Shown here piece after piece: positions 10,855-21,614 of a stretch of 64,000 bases of DNA; positions within the stretch are counted from its first letter, which is position 1; each line of letters begins with the position of its first letter. The notes below the pieces were generated by a model. The model ran no database searches. It was not told the DNA's origin and saw only the letters and a list, made by a program, of their open reading frames with translations. The stretch is from contig OY978526.1 of the NCBI GenBank assembly GCA_963854835.1, positions 13,409,277 through 13,473,276 on the forward strand, written 5' to 3'. This stretch comes from Megamerina dolium. Taxonomy: Eukaryota > Arthropoda > Insecta > Diptera > Megamerinidae. The translations under genes and the position numbers were made by a program.

Positions 10855-11973
10855 CTGGGTGATTTTATTTTGGATTTGATTAAAAAAAACACATAAAATT
10901 TAGAGAAATGTATAAAATCTTTATTTGAGTCGATGGAACGATCTATATAATTCAATGTTTAAAGATGATTTCATGTAAATGTTGACTGCGGCTGCACCTC
11001 AAATGGTTCATACGCTGGGTCGAATTTTGGCATACTCTCTCCAACAAATCGATCGGTATTTTACAAATAAATTCTTCAATATTGCCTTCCATCAACCGTT
11101 GCGGACTTATTGCTATAGTCATGAGCCTTAACGTAGCTCCACAAAAATACTCTAAAGGCGTTAAATCGCACGATCTAGACGGCCAATTGACCGACCCCAG
11201 ACGTGAAATAAACTATTCATTGAACTCATTGGGCCATTGTTTCTTGTGCTGTGTCAGTCAAGTCCAGCTCTTCCATTTTGGGCAAAAAAAAGTTTGTAGT
11301 CATTGCACGGTAGCGCTCGCCATTCACAGTAACGTTCTTGCCTTCGTCGTCTTTGAAAAAGTACGGTCCAACGATGTCACTGCATTGGAAGTTCTTGCAA
11401 TGCTTATACCAATGCTCTTTATTTACCAAATACGGCAATTTTGTTTGTTCACGACCAGAAATGAGCTTCGTCGCTGAACACAATTTTTCGATTTTACATT
11501 TTTTTTTTGCCAGCGCCCATTCACCAAAAGTTAGCTGTTGTGGTAGGTAGGTCGTGTGGCTTCAATTGTTGCACCAGTTGTATTTCCACAAAATTTTCCA
11601 CGTAGTGGAGTAACAGTGGCCCAATTGGTGCGAACGGCGCCGAATCGATAATTCACGGTCATCAACAACACTAGCGAATACACCTGCAATATATTCCTCT
11701 GTCCGCACTCTACGTATGCATGTTGGTGGTTTAATGTACAATATTTGTAAATTTGATCCGAAATTTAGTCACAAGATTCTGAATAGCCTCATCAGAAGGT
11801 CGCCCAAACTGACCATAAAATGGAAAAAGTGCACGATGCACTTTCTTAACCGACAATGCATTTTGATGGTAAAATTCAATAATCTGCAAGCGTTGTTCGT
11901 TTGTAAGTCGATTCACAGTAACATGTTACACGAAAACAGTTGAGTTGCCAAAAAGAAAGTGGCTAAAAATTAT
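10855..11973 (-). mobile_element. Tc1/mariner-type element, transposase (DUF4817-type N-terminus) degenerate
   Basis: On the minus strand the protein starts at about 11916 with MNRLTNEQRLQIIEFY, an insect transposase N-terminal helix-turn-helix. The catalytic-half fragment at 11226-11483 contains PYFFKDDEGKNVTVNGERYR and NFFLPKMEEL. A further C-terminal trace with WPSRSCDLTPL-like and ERVCQ sequence lies near 11030-11200. The frame is broken repeatedly. The outer sequences (gggtgatttt at 10858, and tttttagccactttctttttggc read on the minus strand near 11950-11973) match the ends of the related element at 53.19 kb. It is a dead copy. Confidence 0.8.
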
Positions 11974-12121
11974 TATCGCATTGGTATTCCCTTTTTTATT
12001 TATTTTTTTATTTTAAAGCTCAAAAACAGTAATTGTTGTTGTTTTATGTGATGTTTGGCAATATATTTAAATGTATGCAAATAAAATATACCACGTATAC
12101 GCCACGTATACTTAAGAGTAT

Positions 12122-12126
12122 ATACA

Positions 12127-12133
<7 letters not shown>
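12122..12133. repeat. Target-site duplication of SINE copy 2 (left)
   Basis: The 12 bases atacataactat recur exactly at 12532-12543, flanking the SINE together with the TA repeat. Confidence 0.85.
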
Positions 12134-12192
<59 letters not shown>

Positions 12193-12531
12193 GCACTTAA
12201 AGCCCCAAAGGGCTCATTGGCCGAGCTTCTCTTCCATTACTGTTGTGCGTCTTAAATTTGGACAGTATTAGAAGGGACCTACTTATTTTAGCCGGTTCCG
12301 AACGGCAGAACACTTGTGACATCACTTTTTCTGAGCTTTGTCACAGAGTTCTTTAAGAAGCTTTTTCATGGCAAGTTGTTACTATCGGAAGAATTGCCAA
12401 TTGCTTGCCGACAGGTGGGTACCATTCGAAAGAAAAATCTTATCGATATTAAATTTGTTACGCATCAGCCGGGGATTGAACCACGACCTACAGATCAGAA
12501 GGCGAACACACTAACCACTGAGCTACGGCAC
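12134..12531 (-). mobile_element. tRNA-derived SINE, copy 2, with (TA)n tail
   Basis: This copy is nearly identical to that at 8.16-8.51 kb, with only scattered differences. The tRNA-like head is at 12531 reading leftward, with the A box (complement of ccactgagcta) at about 12515-12525 and the B box near 12474-12484. The body ends near 12187. It is followed in its own direction by a long TA microsatellite (12134-12187) and then the 12-bp target duplication. The duplication is perfect, so the TA run belongs to the inserted element as its tail. Confidence 0.9.
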
Positions 12532-12543
12532 ATACATAACTAT
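12532..12543. repeat. Target-site duplication of SINE copy 2 (right)
   Basis: Exact copy of 12122-12133 (atacataactat), directly next to the tRNA-like head. Confidence 0.85.
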
Positions 12544-14530
12544 TTATATAAATATTTGTAAATATATTCCATATATATAGAATATGTACAATTATGCCTC
12601 ATGAATTAATTTTGATCGCTTAATGGAAATTAAAAGTAGAGGACAATACAAAAAAATAGAAAAATATATGGTATGGTAGATATCCAATGTTCCATGCAAT
12701 TGTGAATTTTGGTGCAAACTCGATGAAAAATGTGCAACTCATAATTAGATTATATGAGCATGCTGATGGTTGAGCAAGTAGCTCAACTTGTTGTCAATAT
12801 TAAAATGAGAAAACTCGTCAAACATACATACTCGCATGTATAATATATACCATCAACGATAATGAATGAGAAATGATGTTGAATGCACACACAAACACAC
12901 ATATCGTACCCATATTCATTATTACAACTTTAAAAATCAGAGGCGTGGTTGGTGTTGCATTAAAAATATAAAAAGAAAATATTAAAATAGATGTACCATG
13001 CATATATACTTACATGAATATTTACACGTATTTCACTATTTTATTAGAGAAGAGCATAAAATAAAAAAAAAAAAAAATAAAAAAAAAAATGGCGAATCGC
13101 AGTAAAAAAAAAACGGCAAGTCCTGTACAAACTGTCAACTGTCATTAACATAAAATCCAATTCCGTGAGCTCGCTTAACAACAGTGTCAGCATGAGATTG
13201 TCATTGCAATATTGTGCTGACAACATTTATTTTTATTATTGTTTTATTTGTATTTATTTTTTTTTTTGGTTTGGGTTGTTCGTTGTTAATGTGTATGTAT
13301 GTATATTCGTTGTTGGCATATGGGTTTTTTGTTGTTGTTGTTGTTGTATGTTGGTTGGGTTGGTTGTCATTGCAAAAATTAAAATTTTAATTATCTTGAA
13401 ATGGGATTTGTATAATAGGCATTAGAGTGATACAAGATTGTATGTATAAAAAATGTAATTACAGCGATTTTTATTTTGTTCTAATCCTGCGCCATATTAA
13501 ATTTGTTTCAGAGCACCATACGCATTTGCATTTGTTTTAAAATTACAATTTTAAAATTTCTTAAATAAATTTTATGGCCGTAAATCTTTGACAGCTTAAT
13601 TTTGGGGCTACTAAAAACACTAAATTAATAAAATGTATTAAAAATTATTTTACATTAGCTAATTTCTACAATTTTTTTTTCACATTGAGCGATTAGAATC
13701 ATTTTGGATCAAATTTGATTTGATACTCAAAATTTCAAAATCATTGCGACACTCTAATGTGCATACAATATGTGAAAAAGCAACGCCAATCCCATTAATT
13801 TTGAGATCCCGAGATTAATGAAAGTCGCCTTAAATGTTGTTCTGAAAATTCCGCGTTAAATAGAGAAATTATTTATTCTAATATAGCGAAGGGTTGCATT
13901 TGATTAGAATTTTTGGTAAGATTAATTTGAAATATGTCATATTTTTTCGATGGGAATTAGTTTTTCGATTTTTTCCAACAATATATCTAATTAATTTTTA
14001 AATATTCTGAACTAATGAACACTTGTGAGTTTTTTATTTTACTTTTCCAAACAATTTTTTACTCATTCATGACTCTTTAATAATCATTAATTAAAATTTT
14101 AAAATAAATAAAATGGCAAAAATAATAATACAAAAATAAAATAAATTGAAAAAAGTATTGTTTAATTGTTTCAATATTTCAATGATATTTTTAAGTCATA
14201 CTTTTGCAAATTTCAAAAATCACGGCATCAGCAAGGGCTTCAAAAATTGGCATCCATGTGGATGTGCATACAAAACACGAAAGCAATGGCAATTGTAATA
14301 TATAATTATGCGTTCATATTAAATGTTTTTTTTCAGAATTTTCAATGGTTTAAATGTATTTGAATACAAATCTACATATGAGTTTATAAAGTAGATATTT
14401 AAAAGAATAAAAATATTAAAACTGATTAAATGGAACAATTAATTAATTAATTATAATTCAAATATATTAATTACTTGTTAATAAATATAAAAAAATACGT
14501 TTATAAATGAATTGATATGATTGACATGTA
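12544..14530. other. AT-rich intergenic DNA
   Basis: No coding exon is supported here. It contains A-runs at 13060-13090, a TTG-rich run at 13331-13348 and long AT-rich stretches. The open frames present are low in complexity and are not recognised. Confidence 0.4.
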
Positions 14531-14534
14531 TTGA

Positions 14535-14905
14535 AATGCAAGCGGGTTCAATCCTACACTCGGCAATAGTTTGCTCAATGTTGGCTTGCATTACATCTAA
14601 AGTTGTTAATTTATCAGCATAAACTAGCTCTTTCACATACCGCCGTCACAAAAAATAGTTCAGAGACGTTAAATCGCAAGATCTTGCAGGATAGTTTCAA
14701 GGTTCATTTCGAGAGGTGATGTTGTCGCGAATTGGTTTAATAAATGGATTATTATATTCGATATATGGCATGTAGCGCCGTCTTTCTGGAACCACATCTC
14801 TTCCACATACATATCACGCAATTGGGAAATGAAATAATCAATTATCACGGCTCTGTAGCCATGTTGCCAGCCGCGTTTTCAACGAAGTATGGATCAATGA
14901 TTCAA
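14535..14905 (-). pseudogene. Transposase remnant, catalytic half, Tc1/mariner DUF4817-type
   Basis: Read on the minus strand across frame breaks, it contains a block with MYVEE followed by a degenerate MWFQ/DGA region, ISRNEP, ARSCDLTSLNYFL, KELVYADKLTTLD and IEQTIAEC. This is the order of the C-terminal half of transposases like that at 10.86-11.97 kb. It is only a fragment; no inverted repeats were recognised. Confidence 0.7.
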
Positions 14906-16162
14906 ACAGTTCATTAAACGGAATGGAATACATATACAATTTCCAGCTCAAGTCGGTTTTTTTTTTAAAACTTCTTTTTAAGAATTTACCATCAATTTTA
15001 TTTCTATAGGTTAAGTTCACTGACATTTCATGCCTATAACATAAAGGTATAACATATATAACAGTCAACTATTTTACTATACCTATACAAGCTACTATAA
15101 CCATTCTATTGTCCAATACTTATTTACAATTTAACAATTATACTTAAAAAGACTATCAACAAAAGCAACAATAAAATAGGGAAAAAAAGATATAAAATAT
15201 TGCTATACATTTCAAATACACTTGTCGCATACAAAAAAAAAAAAAAACAATACAACAATTCAATAATTACGCAGACTTAATGTAAAGTATATAAATCCCC
15301 AAAGACTGAAAGGGTCATATAAATAAATACTTACGAGTGTTGTGTGTGTTAATATATAACGACAATCCTGCATATGCATACTAAATGCAATATGCTTCAA
15401 TATTCATATGTATGTGATACATATCAGATGTAAGTGCGCTCGTGAGCAAGCGTGGAAATCTAATTGCAGTTCTGATATTTTGAGCTCATAAAAGACCCCC
15501 AGCACCTGATCGTGTGTTTCTTATTATTATTGACGCTGCTGTTGTTTTCCCTATACATACTCGTAACTCATAGCACAAGCGATTATATGTATGGAGTATA
15601 ATTGCAAGACACAGCTTAAGACAAGACTATTGTTGTATATAAATATACTTTTGTATATAAATTGATAGCATTACATATTCTCTACATATATTTGTTTATG
15701 TTGACAGCACATGTGAATTTAGTTTGTTTTTTATTGTTGAATAATATTTGCAGCACATTGATCACTCATAAGCACTATCAATATAACGTAATATATGTTA
15801 GATGTCAAAGCTGTAATCTCAGAATTTCACTTTAATTATTGTCCCCAAAATACCAAGACCAATGATAGATAATCGGCTTTACAAAATGTAATAAAAATAA
15901 TTCACATTAAAATTTCCATAATTATGCTGATATTTAAATAGAAAAAAGTATTCGACTTTTATGTTTTACTAGCTTTTATATGGATTCACAACGATTTTCA
16001 GGTAGAAAATAACTTTTATATCCACTATATAAATTTTCGTTGTCGAATTTTGAAATTAGATCTGCACTTGGACACTATAAAATTCATTAAATTGCTGAAA
16101 ATGCTTTTAGAATTGTTTTTTTATTATTATTTCCATATTGAAAATTAAAGTTACATTTGACT
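14906..16162. other. AT-rich spacer 3' of SDR-2
   Basis: No coding exon seen. An A/T-rich motif reading aataaaa on the minus strand near 16118-16126 is a candidate poly(A) signal for SDR-2. Confidence 0.4.
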
Positions 16163-18808
16163 TTACGTTGGCTTTTTTTTTAATGCAATTTTGTTATAAT
16201 TCTCCTTTCCCATAACTAAAAGAAAAGGTGCCACCAATATCCAATCTTGTAGGCCTGCTGGTAAAATTCTGAAAATAAAAATTTGTTAAATTTTAGCATT
16301 TGAGATTTACAGAAATTCACATATATAGCTGTGGCAACAACGAATAACTGCTAGAGTCGAGTTTGAGAAACCAAATCAAACGTAATCTTCTTTCGAATGA
16401 AAATTTCTCTGAGAAGAAAGTTTTTGAGTTTATTTCGAAACTTGAGATTGATTTTGTTTTTCAATGTGAAAATTCGATAATTTAAGTGGTTTTTATTTAT
16501 ATTTTTGAAACATAAAAACCGTCTCTGGTAAAATTTCACCAAATCGACTTTCGAAATTCATTGTTAACACAAATATGAAACAGTATAGCATACTCACTCT
16601 ATAAGGCAATATAGTATAGAATTGAAATTTGGTATGACTATTTCTTCTTCATTTCGCAACATTCCGTCGACTATACGTTTGGCAGCTTCTTCGCCCGAAA
16701 CTAGCGGATAGAATGCATCATAACCAGATTTTTTGACAATTTTCACAACATCTGCATTCGTTTTCAGAAACGTTGGAAATACTATAGTCGTTCTAATATC
16801 TCCATAACGCAGCGCTTTCAGCTCTTGACGTAACGTACGCATTAGACCGCGTACAGCGAATTTCGTACTGGTATATTCCGCATTGTAGGTTAGTGGAAAA
16901 TAACCTAAATGAAGTGATAAGTAATTTGAATAAACTCGAATTGTAGCATAATTAATTAATTGATTGAAATATAAATACTTGAAGCAGAGCTAATGGCCAC
17001 GATATGTCCACGTTTTGCTTCTTTCATATTCGGTAGGAAAACATGATTTGTCTGCATTCAAGAGAGGTGAATTTTAATTGAGAAGAAAAAATGCTGTTGA
17101 TTTTGTGTTGTGACATACCCAAAAATGTGCTGTCAAATTGACATTTATCATTTGCTGCACTTCACGCCAATTGGGATTTAACGGATTTGAGAACAATAAA
17201 ATACCCGCATTATTAACGACTATTGTGGCTGTACCCAAGTCAGTATTTAGTTGATCATTTAAAGCTGCCACTTGTTCATAATTTGAGACATCAACCTAAA
17301 ATTTCAATTATTTTTATTTTTGCTTAAATGCTCCGTTATCCCTGTGAGCATATGTTTTGCAAGTGTGCTTACTTTATAGGCTTTCGCTTTCACATTGTAT
17401 TCTTGATGAATTAATTTTGCAGTTTCTTCAGCTAGTTCCAAATTAACATCGACGATGGCAATGCGGCAACCTTTCTTTGCTAATTCTATAGCAATTGCTT
17501 TTCCGAGTCCATGTGCACCACCAGTTATCTGTCGAGTAAACAAATTTACTAATTACTCTTACAGATTACAATAGTTTGTTTTCTTTTCAATACGGTATTT
17601 GACATTTAGCACTGACATTAGATGTGTTCGAAATATATTATGTCAAATGTTGAAATAATCATATTTGAAGAGAAATAATTTGTAAACGAAGAGAAAAATA
17701 TCGAAATATTGTGATATGAGTTCTTCTCTCGTGATTTTACTCTCTCATTTTCTGTCTTGTTGCAAATTTGTTGGTATAAATGAATATAGTACGCGAACAC
17801 AGTTGATTATTTAGAGGTAAGCGGCATAAATGTTTTTTGTACTTTGCTCTTATTTAAGATTAAAGATTATTTATGGCCTTGACTATTATTAATATTGTTA
17901 TTGTTCCTTTCTCTCAATATGTTTCTCTTGAACTGTCGAAATATTTCAATTTCATGAAATGAGTGTAAACATAACAAGTTATCATGAAGTGACAAAAGCA
18001 CACTAAAATACGGAAAAATACAAATTTCATGAACAGAATAAAATTTATTATTTTATCTTATCTTATCTTCTTCTTCTTCACAAATAGCAAAATCTTCCAC
18101 TGTACTGGACTTTAATTGATTTCGATTACGGTAGCACTTTTTGCAACTATGCAATTGTTGCATTGCATTCGCACTGAATTTCAATTATCAACGCCGGGTT
18201 TAATTAACCAATATTTTGATGGATTAATTTCAAACAGAGCTGCCGCAGTATTACAAAATATTTTGAGTATTTTTAAATCTTTTGATTTATTGCCTTACTT
18301 ATATTTTTAGTAAACATTCACTTATTAATATACGTTACTCATGACTCGACTCAATTCGGCATTTATATACATAATTGTATATATTATAATTAAAAGCGCT
18401 TTCAAATGAAACAAGTTTTATTAATTAATACTATATATACTATATATGCATAGATTATCATATTGTATATATATTGTATGTTTCTTTTCTTTGTAGGTTA
18501 AGTTCATTATTTGCAAACACTTAAACCCTGTGTTAATCTAGTTTCTGGTTTTAAAATATTCAATAACTTTGTATGATATAAGTATGCACATATATCACAA
18601 TATGATTAGGTATCATACATGTTAGGGGATGTTGTACGTTACTTACAACTGCAACATCACCAGCAACACTTTTAGGAGTTTTGGTCCGTGCGTAATATAT
18701 CGCGAAAATTTTATAGAACACAGCAATCAATAATAGAAATGGATAACCCACAATACATAAAGCGAATATTGTCCAAGCGCGCCACTTTATTAGTGTTTCA
18801 TTAGCCAT
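16163..18808 (-). CDS. SDR-2: membrane-anchored short-chain dehydrogenase/reductase, 17-beta-HSD13-like
   Basis: Six exons in transcription order: 18808-18647, 17528-17373, 17295-17119, 17051-16979, 16904-16598 and 16268-16163. All junctions are GT..AG and the frame is open for 326 residues. Residues about 12-38 are hydrophobic and probably anchor the protein in the ER or lipid-droplet membrane. Motifs are TGGAHGLG (56-63, cofactor loop), Asp in AIVDVN (NAD preference by family rule), NNAG (134-137), Asn159, Ser187, Tyr200 and Lys204 (YTSTK), so the full catalytic tetrad is present. The tail is basic (KKKPT). Homologs oxidise or reduce steroids, retinoids or other lipids; the substrate here is unknown. 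The ATG at 18808 has an AAA before it, and the next codon upstream is not an ATG. It is the last gene of a minus-strand tandem array. Intron 1 is long (1118 nt); the others are 67-329 nt. Confidence 0.92.
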
Positions 18809-19047
18809 TTTAAGCGACAACACGATTTAACTCTTTGACTGAACAAGTGTGAATGGTTTGCAATTGAGTGAAAACAATTCGATGCTAAACAGCGATTAAA
18901 ATCAAATTAGATTGAGCTACAAAAGCAACAATTTACTCTTATATACAAGATGATAAATAAAAATATTTTTTATTGAAACAATCAAACATGAAACAATTAC
19001 TTTAATTGACTTTAATCTGTAATCTCTAATGCATATACATATATATG

Positions 19048-19100
<53 letters not shown>

Positions 19101-19322
19101 GTATATACACATTTATATACATATACATATGTATATATAAGTATATAAATGGATCCAATGCTTTCTATACCATTTGAAAACAAAGTTCAACATATTTACA
19201 TAATACAAAAACTTACATTCTGACTATTGGAATACAAAATGAAAACTAAAATGTTGCAATAATCTATACAATGCTATATATAATTGTATATTTTGTTTTT
19301 TTGTAAGCAGCGAGTACAATAT
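18809..19322. other. SDR-2/SDR-3 intergenic spacer with AC/AT microsatellite
   Basis: A 0.5-kb spacer must hold the SDR-2 promoter and the SDR-3 3' end. A compound (AC)n(AT)n microsatellite lies at about 19056-19102. No exon is supported. Confidence 0.5.
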
Positions 19323-20840
19323 TTATTTGTGTTTTTCCAAAAAAGTTGTTTTACTTTTATCGATAATTTTGGAAACCGTTTTCAAAGTTAACCAATCGAA
19401 ATATTCAATCGGTAATAATCTAAAATGACATAGATGAAAAATGAGAGAAAATTAGTGTTAAATTCAATTTTACAATATTAGTACTTGTAACTGTAATAAA
19501 AGCAATAAGCATTCAAGTGTATTTTATGAAATTTACAAAAGATCATTTTCTGAGATTCCAATTGAAAGCCACAATTCACCAGACAATGTAGTTTGAACCA
19601 AATTTTGATCTTTATGTTGCTCACAATTCTCTATCAACTCAAATTGAATGCATATTGAATGCTTATTGACATTTGAAAAACGTACTCAATCATACGGTAT
19701 AGTATGCTTGTAAAATATGGCATAAATATTTCTTCCTTATTTCGCTGTATACCATTTACAATATGTTGAGCAGCATCAGTGCTTAATATAAATGAAAAAT
19801 AATCACTAAATCCGGAACTACGAACGGCATAGGCAACACGCTCATTTGTTTCCATCATAAAGGGATATACAGTGGTTGTATTGATATTGTTAAAGCCATT
19901 CAATTTCAATTCCTGACGCAATGCACGCATTAGACCGCGTACACCGAATTTGGTACTCGTATATTCGGAATTATAAATAAATGGTATAAGACCTATTGTA
20001 AATATTAATTTGAGTAGTATTATGGCACTTCAAAAAACCAAACAAAACCCCTTTCCATTTGAAGGGGGTTTAAGCTTATGCTTACCAGCAGTTGATGAGA
20101 TCGCTGCAATGTGACCTTTATTCAATTCTTTCATTTTTGGTAGAAAAACTAGTTTTGTCTGAAAATAATTTAGATTATTTTTCACTCACTCACTCACTCA
20201 ATGTAGAAATATGTTAAAATTACAAACCCAAAAATGTGCTGTTAAATTGACATTGATCATATTTTGCACTTCATTGTGATCGGGGGCAGTGTGATCAGTT
20301 AGCAATAACATGGCAGCATTATTAATAACAATTGTTGTTGTGCCTAAATCTTTTGTAACGGATCTATTCAATTCCGCTACTTGTTCATAATTTGAGACAT
20401 CCACCTATGTATGATATATCTAAAAATTATTGTATATTATAATCTTCAATTACCTTTAGAACCCACCTTATATGCTTTTGCTTTAACATTGTAAGTTGCA
20501 TTAATAAATTTAGCAATTTTTTCAGCTTCTATTATATTTATATCGACAACAGCAATGTGACATCCTTTTCTGGCCAATTCAATTGCAATAGATTTACCAA
20601 GTCCATGACCACCTCCCGTTACCTAAAAATATGTGCGTATCAAAAAATTTGAAATATTAACAATAAATATAAATTTATTACCACTGCAATTTCACCAGAA
20701 ATATTCTTGTATTCCGTTATATTGAGAAAAATGTCTAGAAACTTTTTTATAATGCAGAAAAGTAATACTATTGGATAGATTACGACAAATATGGCAGGTG
20801 CTATGGTCGTGCCGATTTTTACAATATTTCCATTATACAT
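19323..20840 (-). CDS. SDR-3: membrane-anchored short-chain dehydrogenase/reductase, 17-beta-HSD13-like
   Basis: Six exons: 20840-20682, 20622-20467, 20404-20228, 20158-20086, 19992-19686 and 19419-19323, giving 322 residues. An N-terminal hydrophobic anchor spans about residues 14-33. Motifs are TGGGHGLG (55-62), Asp in VVDIN, NNAA (133-136, where relatives have NNAG), Asn158, Ser186, Tyr199 and Lys203 (YTSTK). The catalytic residues are therefore all present. I chose the ATG at 20840 because it gives the same N-terminal length as the paralogs; an in-frame ATG at 20900 would add 20 residues. Introns are short (59-266 nt). AATAAA at 19327-19322 (minus strand) overlaps the stop codon. Exon 3 contains a 67-bp tract identical to SDR-4. 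Role as for SDR-2; substrate unknown. Confidence 0.92.
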
Positions 20841-21614
20841 TCTTAGTGAATAAATGTTTGTTGGTATACAAGAAATACCTTTATATATGAAATGATTCAA
20901 TTAATGAATAAATAATTTATTATTTAGATTTAGCCTCTACGTGCTAATATTTAAATATTATAATTTAAGAGTATTATTTTTATCACCAATAATTTAATTT
21001 ACAATTCACATAAACTAGTGATGGTGAAATTGCATTTAAAGGAAAAACAGTTACTTGGAATAATCGAAATGTTTTCGAAAATTCACAGTTTATAGCATGA
21101 GACCAAGAGAACTTTCGATATGCTCGTATACATAGAATTTTTCGTGAATTAGTTGAATATCAAAATTAAAGTTTTAAATAAAAAAACAAAAACACTATTT
21201 TTTGTTTTACATTCACAGCAATTCTGTTTACTTGAATATGAATAAACAAAATGTGTAAGTAAATAATTTGTAATTTGAGTTTGAATTGTAATTTTGAATT
21301 TAGTAAGTAAGTAATATACGAAAATGTAATTTAAATGGAATTGTAAGTTAAATAGCAAAAGTATGCTAAATAAATAAATAATAAATATAATAATTTTCTA
21401 CTACTACTACATTAATTCATATGAGAATTCAAAAGGCACATATATTTTTAATATGATTGCGTTTTTTATTTGTTTATAATATTTTTAAGAAATACTACTA
21501 CTTTATACAATATATAAACTAAGTATTTATATTTGCAAAAACTAAGTTGTGTTGTGTGATATTTGTCAACAAGATACTGCCAAGTGCACATATAGTGCTT
21601 AGAGTAAGTATGGC
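20841..21614. other. SDR-3/SDR-4 intergenic spacer
   Basis: AT-rich spacer with the SDR-3 upstream region and the SDR-4 3' flank. A minus-strand AATAAA-type signal is near 21460-21470. No exon is supported. Confidence 0.4.

Noticed and set aside
16351..16542. 63-codon minus-strand open frame inside the last SDR-2 intron
   Set aside because: AT-rich, Lys/Asn/Phe-biased, lies wholly in an intron with good splice sites, and has no motif.
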